From CAYUCJ01 sp049282265 (GTDB lineage Bacteria; Desulfobacterota; DSM-4660; Desulfatiglandales; Desulfatiglandaceae): DNA of 18,000 nt. Location: positions 1 through 18,000 of the forward strand of contig JBAPTR010000031.1 of assembly GCA_049282265.1 (NCBI GenBank), in the 5' to 3' direction. The translations under genes were made by a program, and so were the position numbers. Positions within the stretch are counted from its first letter, which is position 1; each line of letters begins with the position of its first letter. This document shows, piece after piece, positions 7,214 to 13,705 of the stretch. Below the pieces are notes generated by a model. The model was not told the DNA's origin and searched no databases. It was given only the letters and a program-made list of their open reading frames with translations.

Positions 7214-8015
7214 TTGACGGTTCTCCCAAAAAGATCTGCATTCCTTTTTCTACCAGCTCAAGGTCCACGTCGGTATCATAGCAGGGGCCAAAGGGCCTCC
7301 GGTTGAAAATACCGAAAACAGGGATGGGATAACTGTCCTGTATCCCACTCGTCAGGTCACGTTCGCAGGCCACAGCTATGATAACGTCGGGTCTTTTCTC
7401 GACAACGATTCTTCTTGCCAGGGTGCCTCCTGTGGCCACTGAAACGGCTACACCGTATTTTTTGGAAAGGGCCACAAGCCCTTTGATTTTACACTTGCCA
7501 CAGGCCTTGCAGTTTTCGATGTTCCCCGTGATTCGTACATCGCAATCGTGATTCTGAAGACAATGGGGAAGCAGGATAAGGAGTTTTTCAGAAACTATTT
7601 TTTTGGCTTCGCTCTGGACCAACTGGTTGTTGATGGCAACAAATGAGCGTTTCACCTCTTCCTTGCGGATGCCCAGAAACTTGCCTATGACAACCAGAAG
7701 AGGAAAAAGAACGCGTATCAACAGGCCCCGGAGACGCCGGGTAAAGAAGAGGTTTCTTCCCCCCACGATGGTGAGGATCAGGGTCAAGGCCCCACCCAGG
7801 CAGAAAAGGACCAGGCATCCGAAAAAAATGGCCAGGATAAGCGGGAGGTGCCTGTCAATGTTGGCCAGGCCCACATAGGGGATCCACCAGAGCAGAACCG
7901 CCAGCCCCACGATGACCACACACGCGATCAAAAGTAGAAAGATGAAAGTCCGTTTTTGGGGGCGTTCCCGTTCTTCTTGCCCTTGCACTTCAGAAATCCT
8001 TTGGTCCGATAGCAT
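7149..8015 (-). CDS. DUF116 family membrane protein
   Basis: A 288-residue protein with a charged cytosolic start (QEERERPQKR) and at least two membrane segments (about 24-46 and 57-84), with a possible third near 96-113. The soluble C-terminal domain has HCLQNHDC (C152, C158), then C169, C172 and C175 in a CKACGKC cluster, and CERDL further on. The cysteines suggest a metal or Fe-S site. This matches the DUF116 family as I know it, whose function is not established. It starts 15 bases after the fmt stop and runs 65 bases into rsmB, so it is locked into a translation-factor operon. Confidence 0.85.
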   Translation of the reverse strand: MLSDQRISEVQGQEERERPQKRTFIFLLLIACVVIVGLAVLLWWIPYVGLANIDRHLPLILAIFFGCLVLFCLGGALTLILTIVGGRNLFFTRRLRGLLIRVLFPLLVVIGKFLGIRKEEVKRSFVAINNQLVQSEAKKIVSEKLLILLPHCLQNHDCDVRITGNIENCKACGKCKIKGLVALSKKYGVAVSVATGGTLARRIVVEKRPDVIIAVACERDLTSGIQDSYPIPVFGIFNRRPFGPCYDTDVDLELVEKGMQIFLGEPSSATEESCVTSAEQAGSALHSH

Positions 8016-8030
8016 GTTAAAGACGCGTCA

Positions 8031-9014
8031 TTACGTCTCCCCAAGGAGTGTGCCCTCTTCCAGGGGGAAACCCTTCAGAAAATCCCGGGCCGGGAGCCTT
8101 CTCTTGCCCGGGACCTGCAACGCTCCGATTTCGACCAGGCCCTTCCCGGTTTCCACCTGAAAGGTTGATTCCGTCTTCCGGGCCACCCGACCAGGGTTTC
8201 GAGTTACTGCATCTCCATGAACCACACGCGCCGCAAAGAGCTTGATCTGCTTCCCGGAGAGGGTCGTCGTGGCCCCCGGCCAGGGGTCCAGGGCCCGTAT
8301 GAGGGCGGCAATCTTCATTGCCGGCAGGCGCCAGTCAACGCGAGCCATCCCGCGATCAATCTTGGGTGCATAGGAAGCCAGCCGGTGATCCTGCGGTTTT
8401 TCATCGAGTCGCCCTCGGATCAGGGTCTCAAGGCTCCTGATAACGAATTTGCCCGCCATTTCGGCAAGACGGTCGTGAAGTTCCCCGGCGGTTTCATTTT
8501 CAACGATCCGGACCTCTTCCTGATAGAGGATTGGGCCGGTGTCCAGCCCTTCATCCATCCGCATGGCTGTCAGTCCGGTCATCGGCTCATTGTTGAGCAC
8601 GGCCCAGTGGATAGGTGCCGCTCCCCTGTATCTGGGCAACAAAGAGGCATGGACGTTGAGCGCCCCCCAGGTCGGTACCTCCAGAAGTCCCTTTTTCAGG
8701 ACCTGACCAAAGGCAATAACCACAAAGAGGTCGGGTTCGAAGGACCGGAGAAGATCGTGGAAGGAAGGGTCGGAAGCCTTCTCCGGTTGCAGGACTTCGA
8801 GCCCCGCAAGCCTGGCCTGCTGCTTGACGGGTGAGGCCGTGAGTTTTCTTCCTCTCCCCTTCGGGCGATCCGGTTGTGTTACCACGGCCCGTATCTCGTG
8901 ACCCTGCCGCAAAAGGGCCTCCATGGCCGGAACGGCAAAGGCCGGTGTTCCAAAAAATATTATTCTCGGACGTACAGGCAGGGTTTTTTTCTCAAGAGCA
9001 TTCATTGTCCGCAT
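8031..9014 (-). CDS. fmt: Methionyl-tRNA formyltransferase
   Basis: A 327-residue enzyme that transfers a formyl group from 10-formyltetrahydrofolate to Met-tRNAfMet, giving the initiator tRNA. The N-terminal Rossmann domain begins at RIIFFGTPAFAVPAMEALL. The catalytic set is N120 and H122 (LNVHASLLP), the SLLPRYRGAAPI signature at 124-135 and D158 (DTG). The C-terminal OB-type tRNA-binding domain follows (about 215-327; DPWPGA). ATGs at 9014 and 9005 are both possible starts; neither has a strong ribosome site. It begins 8 bases after the def stop, as expected for the functionally paired def-fmt genes. Confidence 0.96.
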   Translation of the reverse strand: MRTMNALEKKTLPVRPRIIFFGTPAFAVPAMEALLRQGHEIRAVVTQPDRPKGRGRKLTASPVKQQARLAGLEVLQPEKASDPSFHDLLRSFEPDLFVVIAFGQVLKKGLLEVPTWGALNVHASLLPRYRGAAPIHWAVLNNEPMTGLTAMRMDEGLDTGPILYQEEVRIVENETAGELHDRLAEMAGKFVIRSLETLIRGRLDEKPQDHRLASYAPKIDRGMARVDWRLPAMKIAALIRALDPWPGATTTLSGKQIKLFAARVVHGDAVTRNPGRVARKTESTFQVETGKGLVEIGALQVPGKRRLPARDFLKGFPLEEGTLLGET

Positions 9015-9022
9015 TTCGGGTT

Positions 9023-9520
9023 TCAGGGCCGCTTGAGCATCTTCTTTAATTTCTTCTTGTAGAGATTCCGCTTCAGGGTACTGATGTGATCAATGTAGAG
9101 GACACCGTCAAGATGATCAATCTCGTGCTGCAAGCAGATGGCCAGCAGGCCCTCAGCTTCAATTTCAAAGGGTTTTCCGTGCCTATCAAGGCCTTTCACA
9201 TGGACGTGGGCCATTCGGGTCACATCCGCCGAAAAATCAATAACACTGAGGCAGGCCTCCTCGGTGGAGACTTTTCCTTCCCCATCGCAAATTTCGGGGT
9301 TAATGAGGACGCTCGGCGACCTTCCTTCTTCACGGGGATTTTGATCAAACACGATCACCCGTTTCAGCTCGCCCACCTGGTTCGCTGCCAGTCCTATACC
9401 GGGTGCCACATACATCGTTCGGATCATGCCTTCAACAAACGCCTGCAGTGGTCCATCGATATTCTTAACCGGCGCGGCCTTTGCCCTCAGGACGGGATTC
9501 GGATAGGTGAATATTTTCAT
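9023..9520 (-). CDS. def: Peptide deformylase
   Basis: A 165-residue enzyme that removes the N-formyl group from nascent proteins. Three active-site motifs are visible: GIGLAANQ (41-48), EACLS (88-92) with metal ligand C90, and QHEIDH (131-136) with H132 and H136. The second motif has Ala where many deformylases have Gly (EGCLS). The ATG at 9520 places the conserved IFTYPNPVLR at the start. Upstream ATGs at 9547 (with GGATAAAAGGG before it), 9604 and 9613 (GGAG 4 bases upstream) are in frame, so the true start is uncertain. A candidate promoter at 9603-9631 favours one of the two inner starts. It is first gene of the def-fmt-DUF116-rsmB-rpe block. Confidence 0.93.
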   Translation of the reverse strand: MKIFTYPNPVLRAKAAPVKNIDGPLQAFVEGMIRTMYVAPGIGLAANQVGELKRVIVFDQNPREEGRSPSVLINPEICDGEGKVSTEEACLSVIDFSADVTRMAHVHVKGLDRHGKPFEIEAEGLLAICLQHEIDHLDGVLYIDHISTLKRNLYKKKLKKMLKRP

Positions 9521-9602
9521 GTTTTCGGAATTTTCGTCGGTATTCATCCCTTTTATCCGGCCAGGACCCAAATCTATGATTTCAGAAGGTGCTTTATTCG
9601 TC

Positions 9603-9631
9603 ATCTTAAACATTCTACTCCAATAAATCAA
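9603..9631 (-). promoter_or_regulatory. Candidate sigma70 promoter for def
   Basis: On the minus strand TTGATT (9626-9631), a 17-base spacer, then TAAGAT (9603-9608), each 4 of 6 to consensus. Transcription would start near 9596, inside the longest def frame, which supports a def start at 9547 or 9520. Confidence 0.3.
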
Positions 9632-9654
9632 GCCGCCAGCTCAGCAAAACCTTC

Positions 9655-9683
9655 TTGACTTTTGGGCCTGGGGCACCTATTGA
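9655..9683 (+). promoter_or_regulatory. Candidate sigma70 promoter for the HD-domain gene
   Basis: TTGACT (9655-9660), 17-base spacer, TATTGA (9678-9683). The start codon at 9690 lies 6 bases after the -10 box, so a transcript from here would be leaderless or nearly so. No ribosome site precedes the ATG. Confidence 0.4.
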
Positions 9684-9689
9684 AAAGCC

Positions 9690-10283
9690 ATGATGAAAAA
9701 GATCGTTAATTTTCTGTTTGAAGTGGGGATGCTTAAGAAAACCCCCCGGACCGGCTACCAGTTTCTGGGATCGGGAAAGGAATCGGTCGCAGCCCATTCC
9801 TTCCGTACGGCTGTTATCGGCTATGCCCTAGCCTCCCAGGAACCGACCGCCGACCTCCAAAAGGTGGTATTGATGTGCCTTTTTCACGACCTGCACGAGG
9901 CCAGGACGGGTGACCACAATTATGTGAACAAGAGATATGTGGATGTCCATGAAGAGAGGGCGATGGATGATCTGGCCAAGGATCTGGTTTTCGGGGATGA
10001 GGTGGTTTCGCTGGTCAAGAGTTTCAATGCGTCGGAGACACTGGAGGCATTCCTGGCAAAAGACGCAGACCAGTTGGACCTGATTATGGAGCTGAAAGAG
10101 CAGAAGGACCTGGGAAATCGTTACGCAGTGGACTGGTTGTCATTTGCCGTAAAAAGACTTCATACGGCCAGGGCAAAGGAACTGGCCCGGGAAATACTTG
10201 AAACCGACAGTACCGATTGGTGGTTCGAGAAAAAAACAGACTGGTGGATCAATGGTCCCCAAAACCATCAAAGCAATCCATAG
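9690..10283 (+). CDS. HD-domain phosphohydrolase (YfbR/HDDC2-like 5'-deoxynucleotidase)
   Basis: A 197-residue HD-superfamily protein. Metal-binding residues fall in the expected order: H36 (AAHSFR), H66-D67 (FHDLHEARTGD) and D125 (KDADQLD). This layout resembles the YfbR/HDDC2 group, which dephosphorylates deoxynucleoside monophosphates; substrate is inferred from family only. The first two codons are both ATG and no clear ribosome site is seen. Its last 32 bases overlap the start of the TonB-like gene. It is divergent from def and begins a tightly packed plus-strand group. Confidence 0.85.
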   Translation: MMKKIVNFLFEVGMLKKTPRTGYQFLGSGKESVAAHSFRTAVIGYALASQEPTADLQKVVLMCLFHDLHEARTGDHNYVNKRYVDVHEERAMDDLAKDLVFGDEVVSLVKSFNASETLEAFLAKDADQLDLIMELKEQKDLGNRYAVDWLSFAVKRLHTARAKELAREILETDSTDWWFEKKTDWWINGPQNHQSNP

Positions 10284-10866
10284 CCTCCTGGGGGGTGATA
10301 CGCGCAAGGCCATGATGAGAATCAGCCTGGGGGTATCCCTCCTGTGCCATATCGGTCTGGTACTGGCCTTCCAGAAGGCATTTCCCTTCCACTGGGACTT
10401 CGAGCCCATTCGGAGCTACCGCGTTGAGCTCATTCGCCCGCCCATGGACCCATCGGCAACAGATGCGGCGGGTGGTGCCGACCTGGCAAAAATAAGACCC
10501 ATTCCAGAGGCTGCGCCCGAAGAGACTGAGGACACCATTTCGCTGGATACCCGCGATAAACGATACAGTTCCTATGCGAAAGTGATCAAATCGGTGCTGA
10601 TGCGCCACTGGGAATACCCCCTCGAAGCACGTGAGAACCTCATAGAGGGAAAACTCATGATCCTCTTCACCCTCATACGCTCAGGACAACTTCAGGATCT
10701 TAAAACCCTGGAACCATCAGGTTACGATATCCTGGACCGAGAAGCCCAAAGGGCCGTTCGATCAGCGGCGCCCTTCCCTCCCTTCCCTCCATCGGTGACC
10801 GTTGCCAGGCTGCACGTGAAGGCCAGATTTGACTACCGCCTGACAGACCAGGGTCATCAGCGGTGA
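10252..10866 (+). CDS. TonB-like energy transducer / TonB C-terminal domain protein
   Basis: A 204-residue protein with a basic N-terminus, one membrane anchor (about residues 22-40, ISLGVSLLCHIGLVLAF), a short acidic/proline-containing linker with little of the long Pro-rich stretch seen in classical TonB, and a C-terminal domain from about 105 (YSSYAKVIKSVLMRHWEYP ... GQLQDLKTLEPSG ... AVRSAAPFPPFP) typical of TonB C-terminal folds. Such proteins span the periplasm and pass inner-membrane energy to outer-membrane receptors, usually with ExbB/ExbD, which are not in the window. The ATG at 10252 follows GGTGG with suitable spacing; the frame is open to 10198 but with no better start. It overlaps the HD gene by 32 bases and is followed one base later by the EI24 gene. 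Confidence 0.8.
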   Translation: MVPKTIKAIHSLLGGDTRKAMMRISLGVSLLCHIGLVLAFQKAFPFHWDFEPIRSYRVELIRPPMDPSATDAAGGADLAKIRPIPEAAPEETEDTISLDTRDKRYSSYAKVIKSVLMRHWEYPLEARENLIEGKLMILFTLIRSGQLQDLKTLEPSGYDILDREAQRAVRSAAPFPPFPPSVTVARLHVKARFDYRLTDQGHQR

Positions 10867-10867
10867 A

Positions 10868-11596
10868 ATGATGTCTTTTTTCCAGGGTATAATCTTGAAC
10901 TTCCGGGGGCTTTGGCTGGGCCTCAGGAACCCGAGGCTCCTGTTTCTCGGAATCATCCGTTTCGTCGCCGTCCTTATCGTCACCATTCTTGCCGCAAGTC
11001 TTATCCTGATCTACCACCGGGAAATCCTGAACCTCCTGTGGAAAAGACCCGACAGTCACCTGATCCTCTGGTTATGGTACCTCCTGTCGTGGTTTCTTTC
11101 CCTGTTGCTGGTCGGCCTCTCAACGGTTCTCGCCTATCTCCTCTCCCAGGTCCTCTTTGCCGTTGTATTGATGGACAGGATGTCCAGGATCACCGAGCGT
11201 CTCCTTACCGGACGCGTAGAAGAACCAAAGGAAGTGCCCTTTTCCCGGCTCTTTCTTCTCCTGGCAAAACAGGAATTCCCAAGATCAATCATACCGGTCC
11301 TGATCTCCATGGTCATCATGATCGCCGGCTGGGTCACGCCGCTCGGTCCCATTATCATGGTGTTGTCAACCGGATCGGCGGTCATATTCCTTGCCTGGGA
11401 CAACACCGATCTCGTACCAGCACGGCGCCTGATGTCCTTCGGGGTGAGATTCCGCTTCCTGCTCAGGAATCTCCTGTTTCACCTCGGGTTCGGTCTCCCT
11501 TTTCTGATCCCGGGGCTCAATATCCTGTTGCTCTCATTTGCTCCTGTAGGAGGGACTCTCTTTCAGGTAGAAAGGGAAGGTTCCGTCATTTCCTGA
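10868..11596 (+). CDS. EI24/CysZ-type integral membrane protein
   Basis: A 242-residue hydrophobic protein. The start MMSFFQGIILNFRGLWLGLRNPRLLFLG and the hydrophobic blocks near 27-48, 65-97, 140-178 and 196-230 fit the EI24 domain family, which includes the sulfate transporter CysZ. Function beyond membrane location is uncertain; sulfate uptake is one family role but is not shown here. The ATG at 10868 is one base after the TonB-like stop, so the two are probably translated together. The 3' end overlaps the convergent response regulator gene by 11 bases. Confidence 0.75.
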   Translation: MMSFFQGIILNFRGLWLGLRNPRLLFLGIIRFVAVLIVTILAASLILIYHREILNLLWKRPDSHLILWLWYLLSWFLSLLLVGLSTVLAYLLSQVLFAVVLMDRMSRITERLLTGRVEEPKEVPFSRLFLLLAKQEFPRSIIPVLISMVIMIAGWVTPLGPIIMVLSTGSAVIFLAWDNTDLVPARRLMSFGVRFRFLLRNLLFHLGFGLPFLIPGLNILLLSFAPVGGTLFQVEREGSVIS

Positions 11597-12113
11597 GTAT
11601 GACGGGTTTGGCATCGTATTCGCCGGAGGTGACCTGTTCCCAGAAGGTGCTCTTGTCAATCTGCCATTCCGGCCCGAAGGCCATGTTGAAAAATCCGCCC
11701 AGTCGCACAAACAGTTTCCGCCACCCGGAACGTCTGTCCAGCGAGAGGACCTCTTCCAGAAATGGGACGATCTCGCCCATCTTCTCCTTCGGGATATAGG
11801 CCCTGGCACCCATCTCGATGGACTTTCTCAGGGCGCGAACCGAAAGGACGTGCGCGGTCAACATCACCGTGGGAAACCCCTGGAAAACAGAAGCGTTCAG
11901 CAGATCGAACCCTCGTACGCCCATAATGTCCAAGACGACCAGATCATAAGGCCATGACCGGAGCAATTGGTCCCCGGTCTCATAATCGGTGGCCTTGTCA
12001 AGAATCAGGCCTTCAAAGTCTTCAAATTGTTCCGCCAGACTTTCCAGAACATCCGGCTCATCATCGACTGCCAATATACGCTTTCCGTTCAAAATGCTCA
12101 CGGACTCATTCAA
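11586..12113 (-). CDS. Single-receiver response regulator with short C-terminal extension
   Basis: A 175-residue protein. Receiver-domain residues: acidic pair D17/D18 (AVDDEPD), phosphoacceptor D62 (VVLDIMG), T86 (VMLTAH) and K109 (IPKEK). After about residue 128 there is no recognisable DNA-binding output domain, only an approximately 45-residue aromatic-rich tail (WRKLFVRLGGFFNMAFGP ... TFWEQV). It probably works through protein contacts downstream of an unseen histidine kinase. It starts within the last codons of the CGGC gene (ATGA overlap, 12110-12113), so the two are coupled. Confidence 0.88.
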   Translation of the reverse strand: MNESVSILNGKRILAVDDEPDVLESLAEQFEDFEGLILDKATDYETGDQLLRSWPYDLVVLDIMGVRGFDLLNASVFQGFPTVMLTAHVLSVRALRKSIEMGARAYIPKEKMGEIVPFLEEVLSLDRRSGWRKLFVRLGGFFNMAFGPEWQIDKSTFWEQVTSGEYDAKPVILRK

Positions 12114-12577
12114 TCCTTGTCTTTGTCAGGGGGAAGCTTAATCCGTTTGAAAACCACATCGTTCATGCGCTGGGGTGTGACCACACGCTGGGAAAGGAGT
12201 TCCCGGGTACCGGTCTTGAATGCCTCCACGTCATCGTAGAAATGCGTCCCCTCTACAATCTTGAGGTCAGGGTAGTCTTCGCGTATGACATCTATAAAGG
12301 CTTCCTTGAAAGGACAAAGCTGGACAAGACAGGAACTGAGATGGAGAGAATCAATGCCGTAGTCCACGAGGGCCTGAACTTTTTGCCATATGCGGTCCGT
12401 CCCCACACCGGTGGGACAGCCGCCACAGTGGATGATACCCAAAAGATCCACCGGTTCCCCCTCGGGATAGTCCTTGAACAACCCCTGTCTGCCGCGAAGG
12501 TTTCCCAGGCAGCCTATCATAACGCAATTCATGTCGTTGGTAACGCTTTCACATGCCAGTATTCCAATCTTGGCCAT
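12110..12577 (-). CDS. CGGC-domain protein (putative metal binding)
   Basis: A 155-residue protein with the namesake HCGGCPTGVG (CGGC at 51-54) and further cysteines C9, C18, C23, C83 and C88 (SSCLVQLCPF). This matches the CGGC domain family as I know it, thought to bind metal, with no settled function. GGGAGG lies 7 bases upstream of the ATG at 12577, a clear ribosome site. The C-terminus is charged (KLPPDKDKD). It overlaps the response regulator start by 4 bases, so the pair may be a redox or metal-sensing unit; that is inference from proximity. Confidence 0.85.
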   Translation of the reverse strand: MAKIGILACESVTNDMNCVMIGCLGNLRGRQGLFKDYPEGEPVDLLGIIHCGGCPTGVGTDRIWQKVQALVDYGIDSLHLSSCLVQLCPFKEAFIDVIREDYPDLKIVEGTHFYDDVEAFKTGTRELLSQRVVTPQRMNDVVFKRIKLPPDKDKD

Positions 12578-12607
12578 ATTCTGCCTCCCTCGTCCTGCAA
12601 TCCTGTC

Positions 12608-12885
12608 TAAACTTCCAACGAAGTCGTCTCATCCGCCGGAGTCAAGGAGCAGGGCGTGAGACTCATTTTCAGATCCTTTCTCATAGTGCACTTGACACCA
12701 AACACCAACATGGACGGCTATTTGGGGTTTACGCCTCCCAATCCCCACGCGCTTCTATGAATTTATGCTAAACCCCAAATCGGCGTCCATCCCCTTCGGA
12801 GTGTTTAGAAAGCATCTGAAAAAGAGTGTCAGGTTCGTTTCCACTTCGTTGCTTACAGGTTGCCGCTTGCAACATCATCCAGGCT
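12608..12885. repeat. Dispersed intergenic element, copy B (long form)
   Basis: The 308-base gap between the CGGC gene and livF is almost entirely this element. It starts with AAACTTCCAACGAAGTCGT (12609-12627; 16 or 17 of 19 shared with copy C). It has an outer inverted pair, TTTTCAGATCCTTTCT (12666-12681) with AGAAAGCATCTGAAAA (12807-12822; 15 of 16). It has a small hairpin GTCTCA/TGAGAC (12626-12631/12657-12662). The right block AGTGTCAGGTTCG onward is common to all copies. The right end abuts the livF stop codon (12886). Confidence 0.85.
12710..12790. repeat. Nested 22-bp inverted repeat inside copy B
   Basis: The left arm 12710-12731 begins ATGGACGGCTATTTGGGG; the right arm 12769-12790 ends TCGGCGTCCAT. 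They pair at 20 of 22 positions around a 37-base loop. Copy C has only ATGGACGCCCATTCCC at this place, so the inner hairpin is an insertion in B or a deletion in C. Confidence 0.8.
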
Positions 12886-13677
12886 TTAGGTCAGCCAACG
12901 CTTTCTGCGTTTGTAGAACTTGACGTCACGGTAACTCCTCTTGGTGCCCATCTCAGTAAGACCCAGATAGAACATCTTAACGTCTTCATTTTCCTTGAGC
13001 TTTTCCACGGAATCATCCAGGACGATCTTGCCATTCTCCATCACATAACCATGTTCCGCAATGGAAAGTGCCAACCGTGCATTCTGTTCCACCAGCAGGA
13101 TGGTCATCTTCTGTTCTTCATGGAGGCGCTTTATGATGGCAAAAATTTCAGCCACCAGGATAGGGCTCAGACCAAGAGATGGCTCATCTAACATCATCAG
13201 GCGGGTGCGGGCCATCAGAGCTCGCCCGATAACCAGCATCTGTTGTTCCCCGCCGGAAAGGTAACCGGCGAGGTTATTCTGCCGTGATTTGAGATAGGGA
13301 AAGTAGTGAAACACCATGTCATAACGCTCTCTGATTTCACGTTTTTTTCGCGTCCGGGTTGCGGCGATCAGATTCTCGTGGACGGTCAGGTTCTCGAAAA
13401 CGCACCGGCCTTCCATGACCTGGAAGATACCCAACCTGACGATGGCTTCAGGTTCCATACCGTCGATGCGCTGGCCCATGAATTCGATGGTACCGTCTGT
13501 CACCTCTCCTTCTTCCACCTTCAAGAGACCCGAGATGGCCTTGAGTGTGGTCGTCTTCCCTGCCCCGTTCGATCCCAAAAGGGCAACGATCTGGCCCTCA
13601 TGGACCTCAAGGGACATGCCTTTGAGAACCAGGATGACATCGTCATATATCACTTCTATGTTGTTTACACTGAGCAT
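12886..13677 (-). CDS. livF: Branched-chain-amino-acid-type ABC transporter ATP-binding protein LivF
   Basis: A 263-residue ABC ATPase: Walker A GSNGAGKT (35-42), signature LSGGE (140-144), Walker B MMLDEP (161-166) and the LivF-like LLVEQNA switch region. Typical LivF proteins are about 235 residues; this one has a basic tail (SYRDVKFYKRRKRWLT). It powers import of a substrate bound by the periplasmic protein, together with a LivG ATPase and LivH/LivM permeases. GAGG precedes the ATG at 13677, and the gene starts 28 bases after the CoA ligase stop. The nature of the cargo is suggested by the ligase, not by this protein. It is followed by repeat copy B. Confidence 0.93.
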   Translation of the reverse strand: MLSVNNIEVIYDDVILVLKGMSLEVHEGQIVALLGSNGAGKTTTLKAISGLLKVEEGEVTDGTIEFMGQRIDGMEPEAIVRLGIFQVMEGRCVFENLTVHENLIAATRTRKKREIRERYDMVFHYFPYLKSRQNNLAGYLSGGEQQMLVIGRALMARTRLMMLDEPSLGLSPILVAEIFAIIKRLHEEQKMTILLVEQNARLALSIAEHGYVMENGKIVLDDSVEKLKENEDVKMFYLGLTEMGTKRSYRDVKFYKRRKRWLT

Positions 13678-13705
13678 CGCCAGCCTCTATTCCAAATCAT
13701 TTTCA

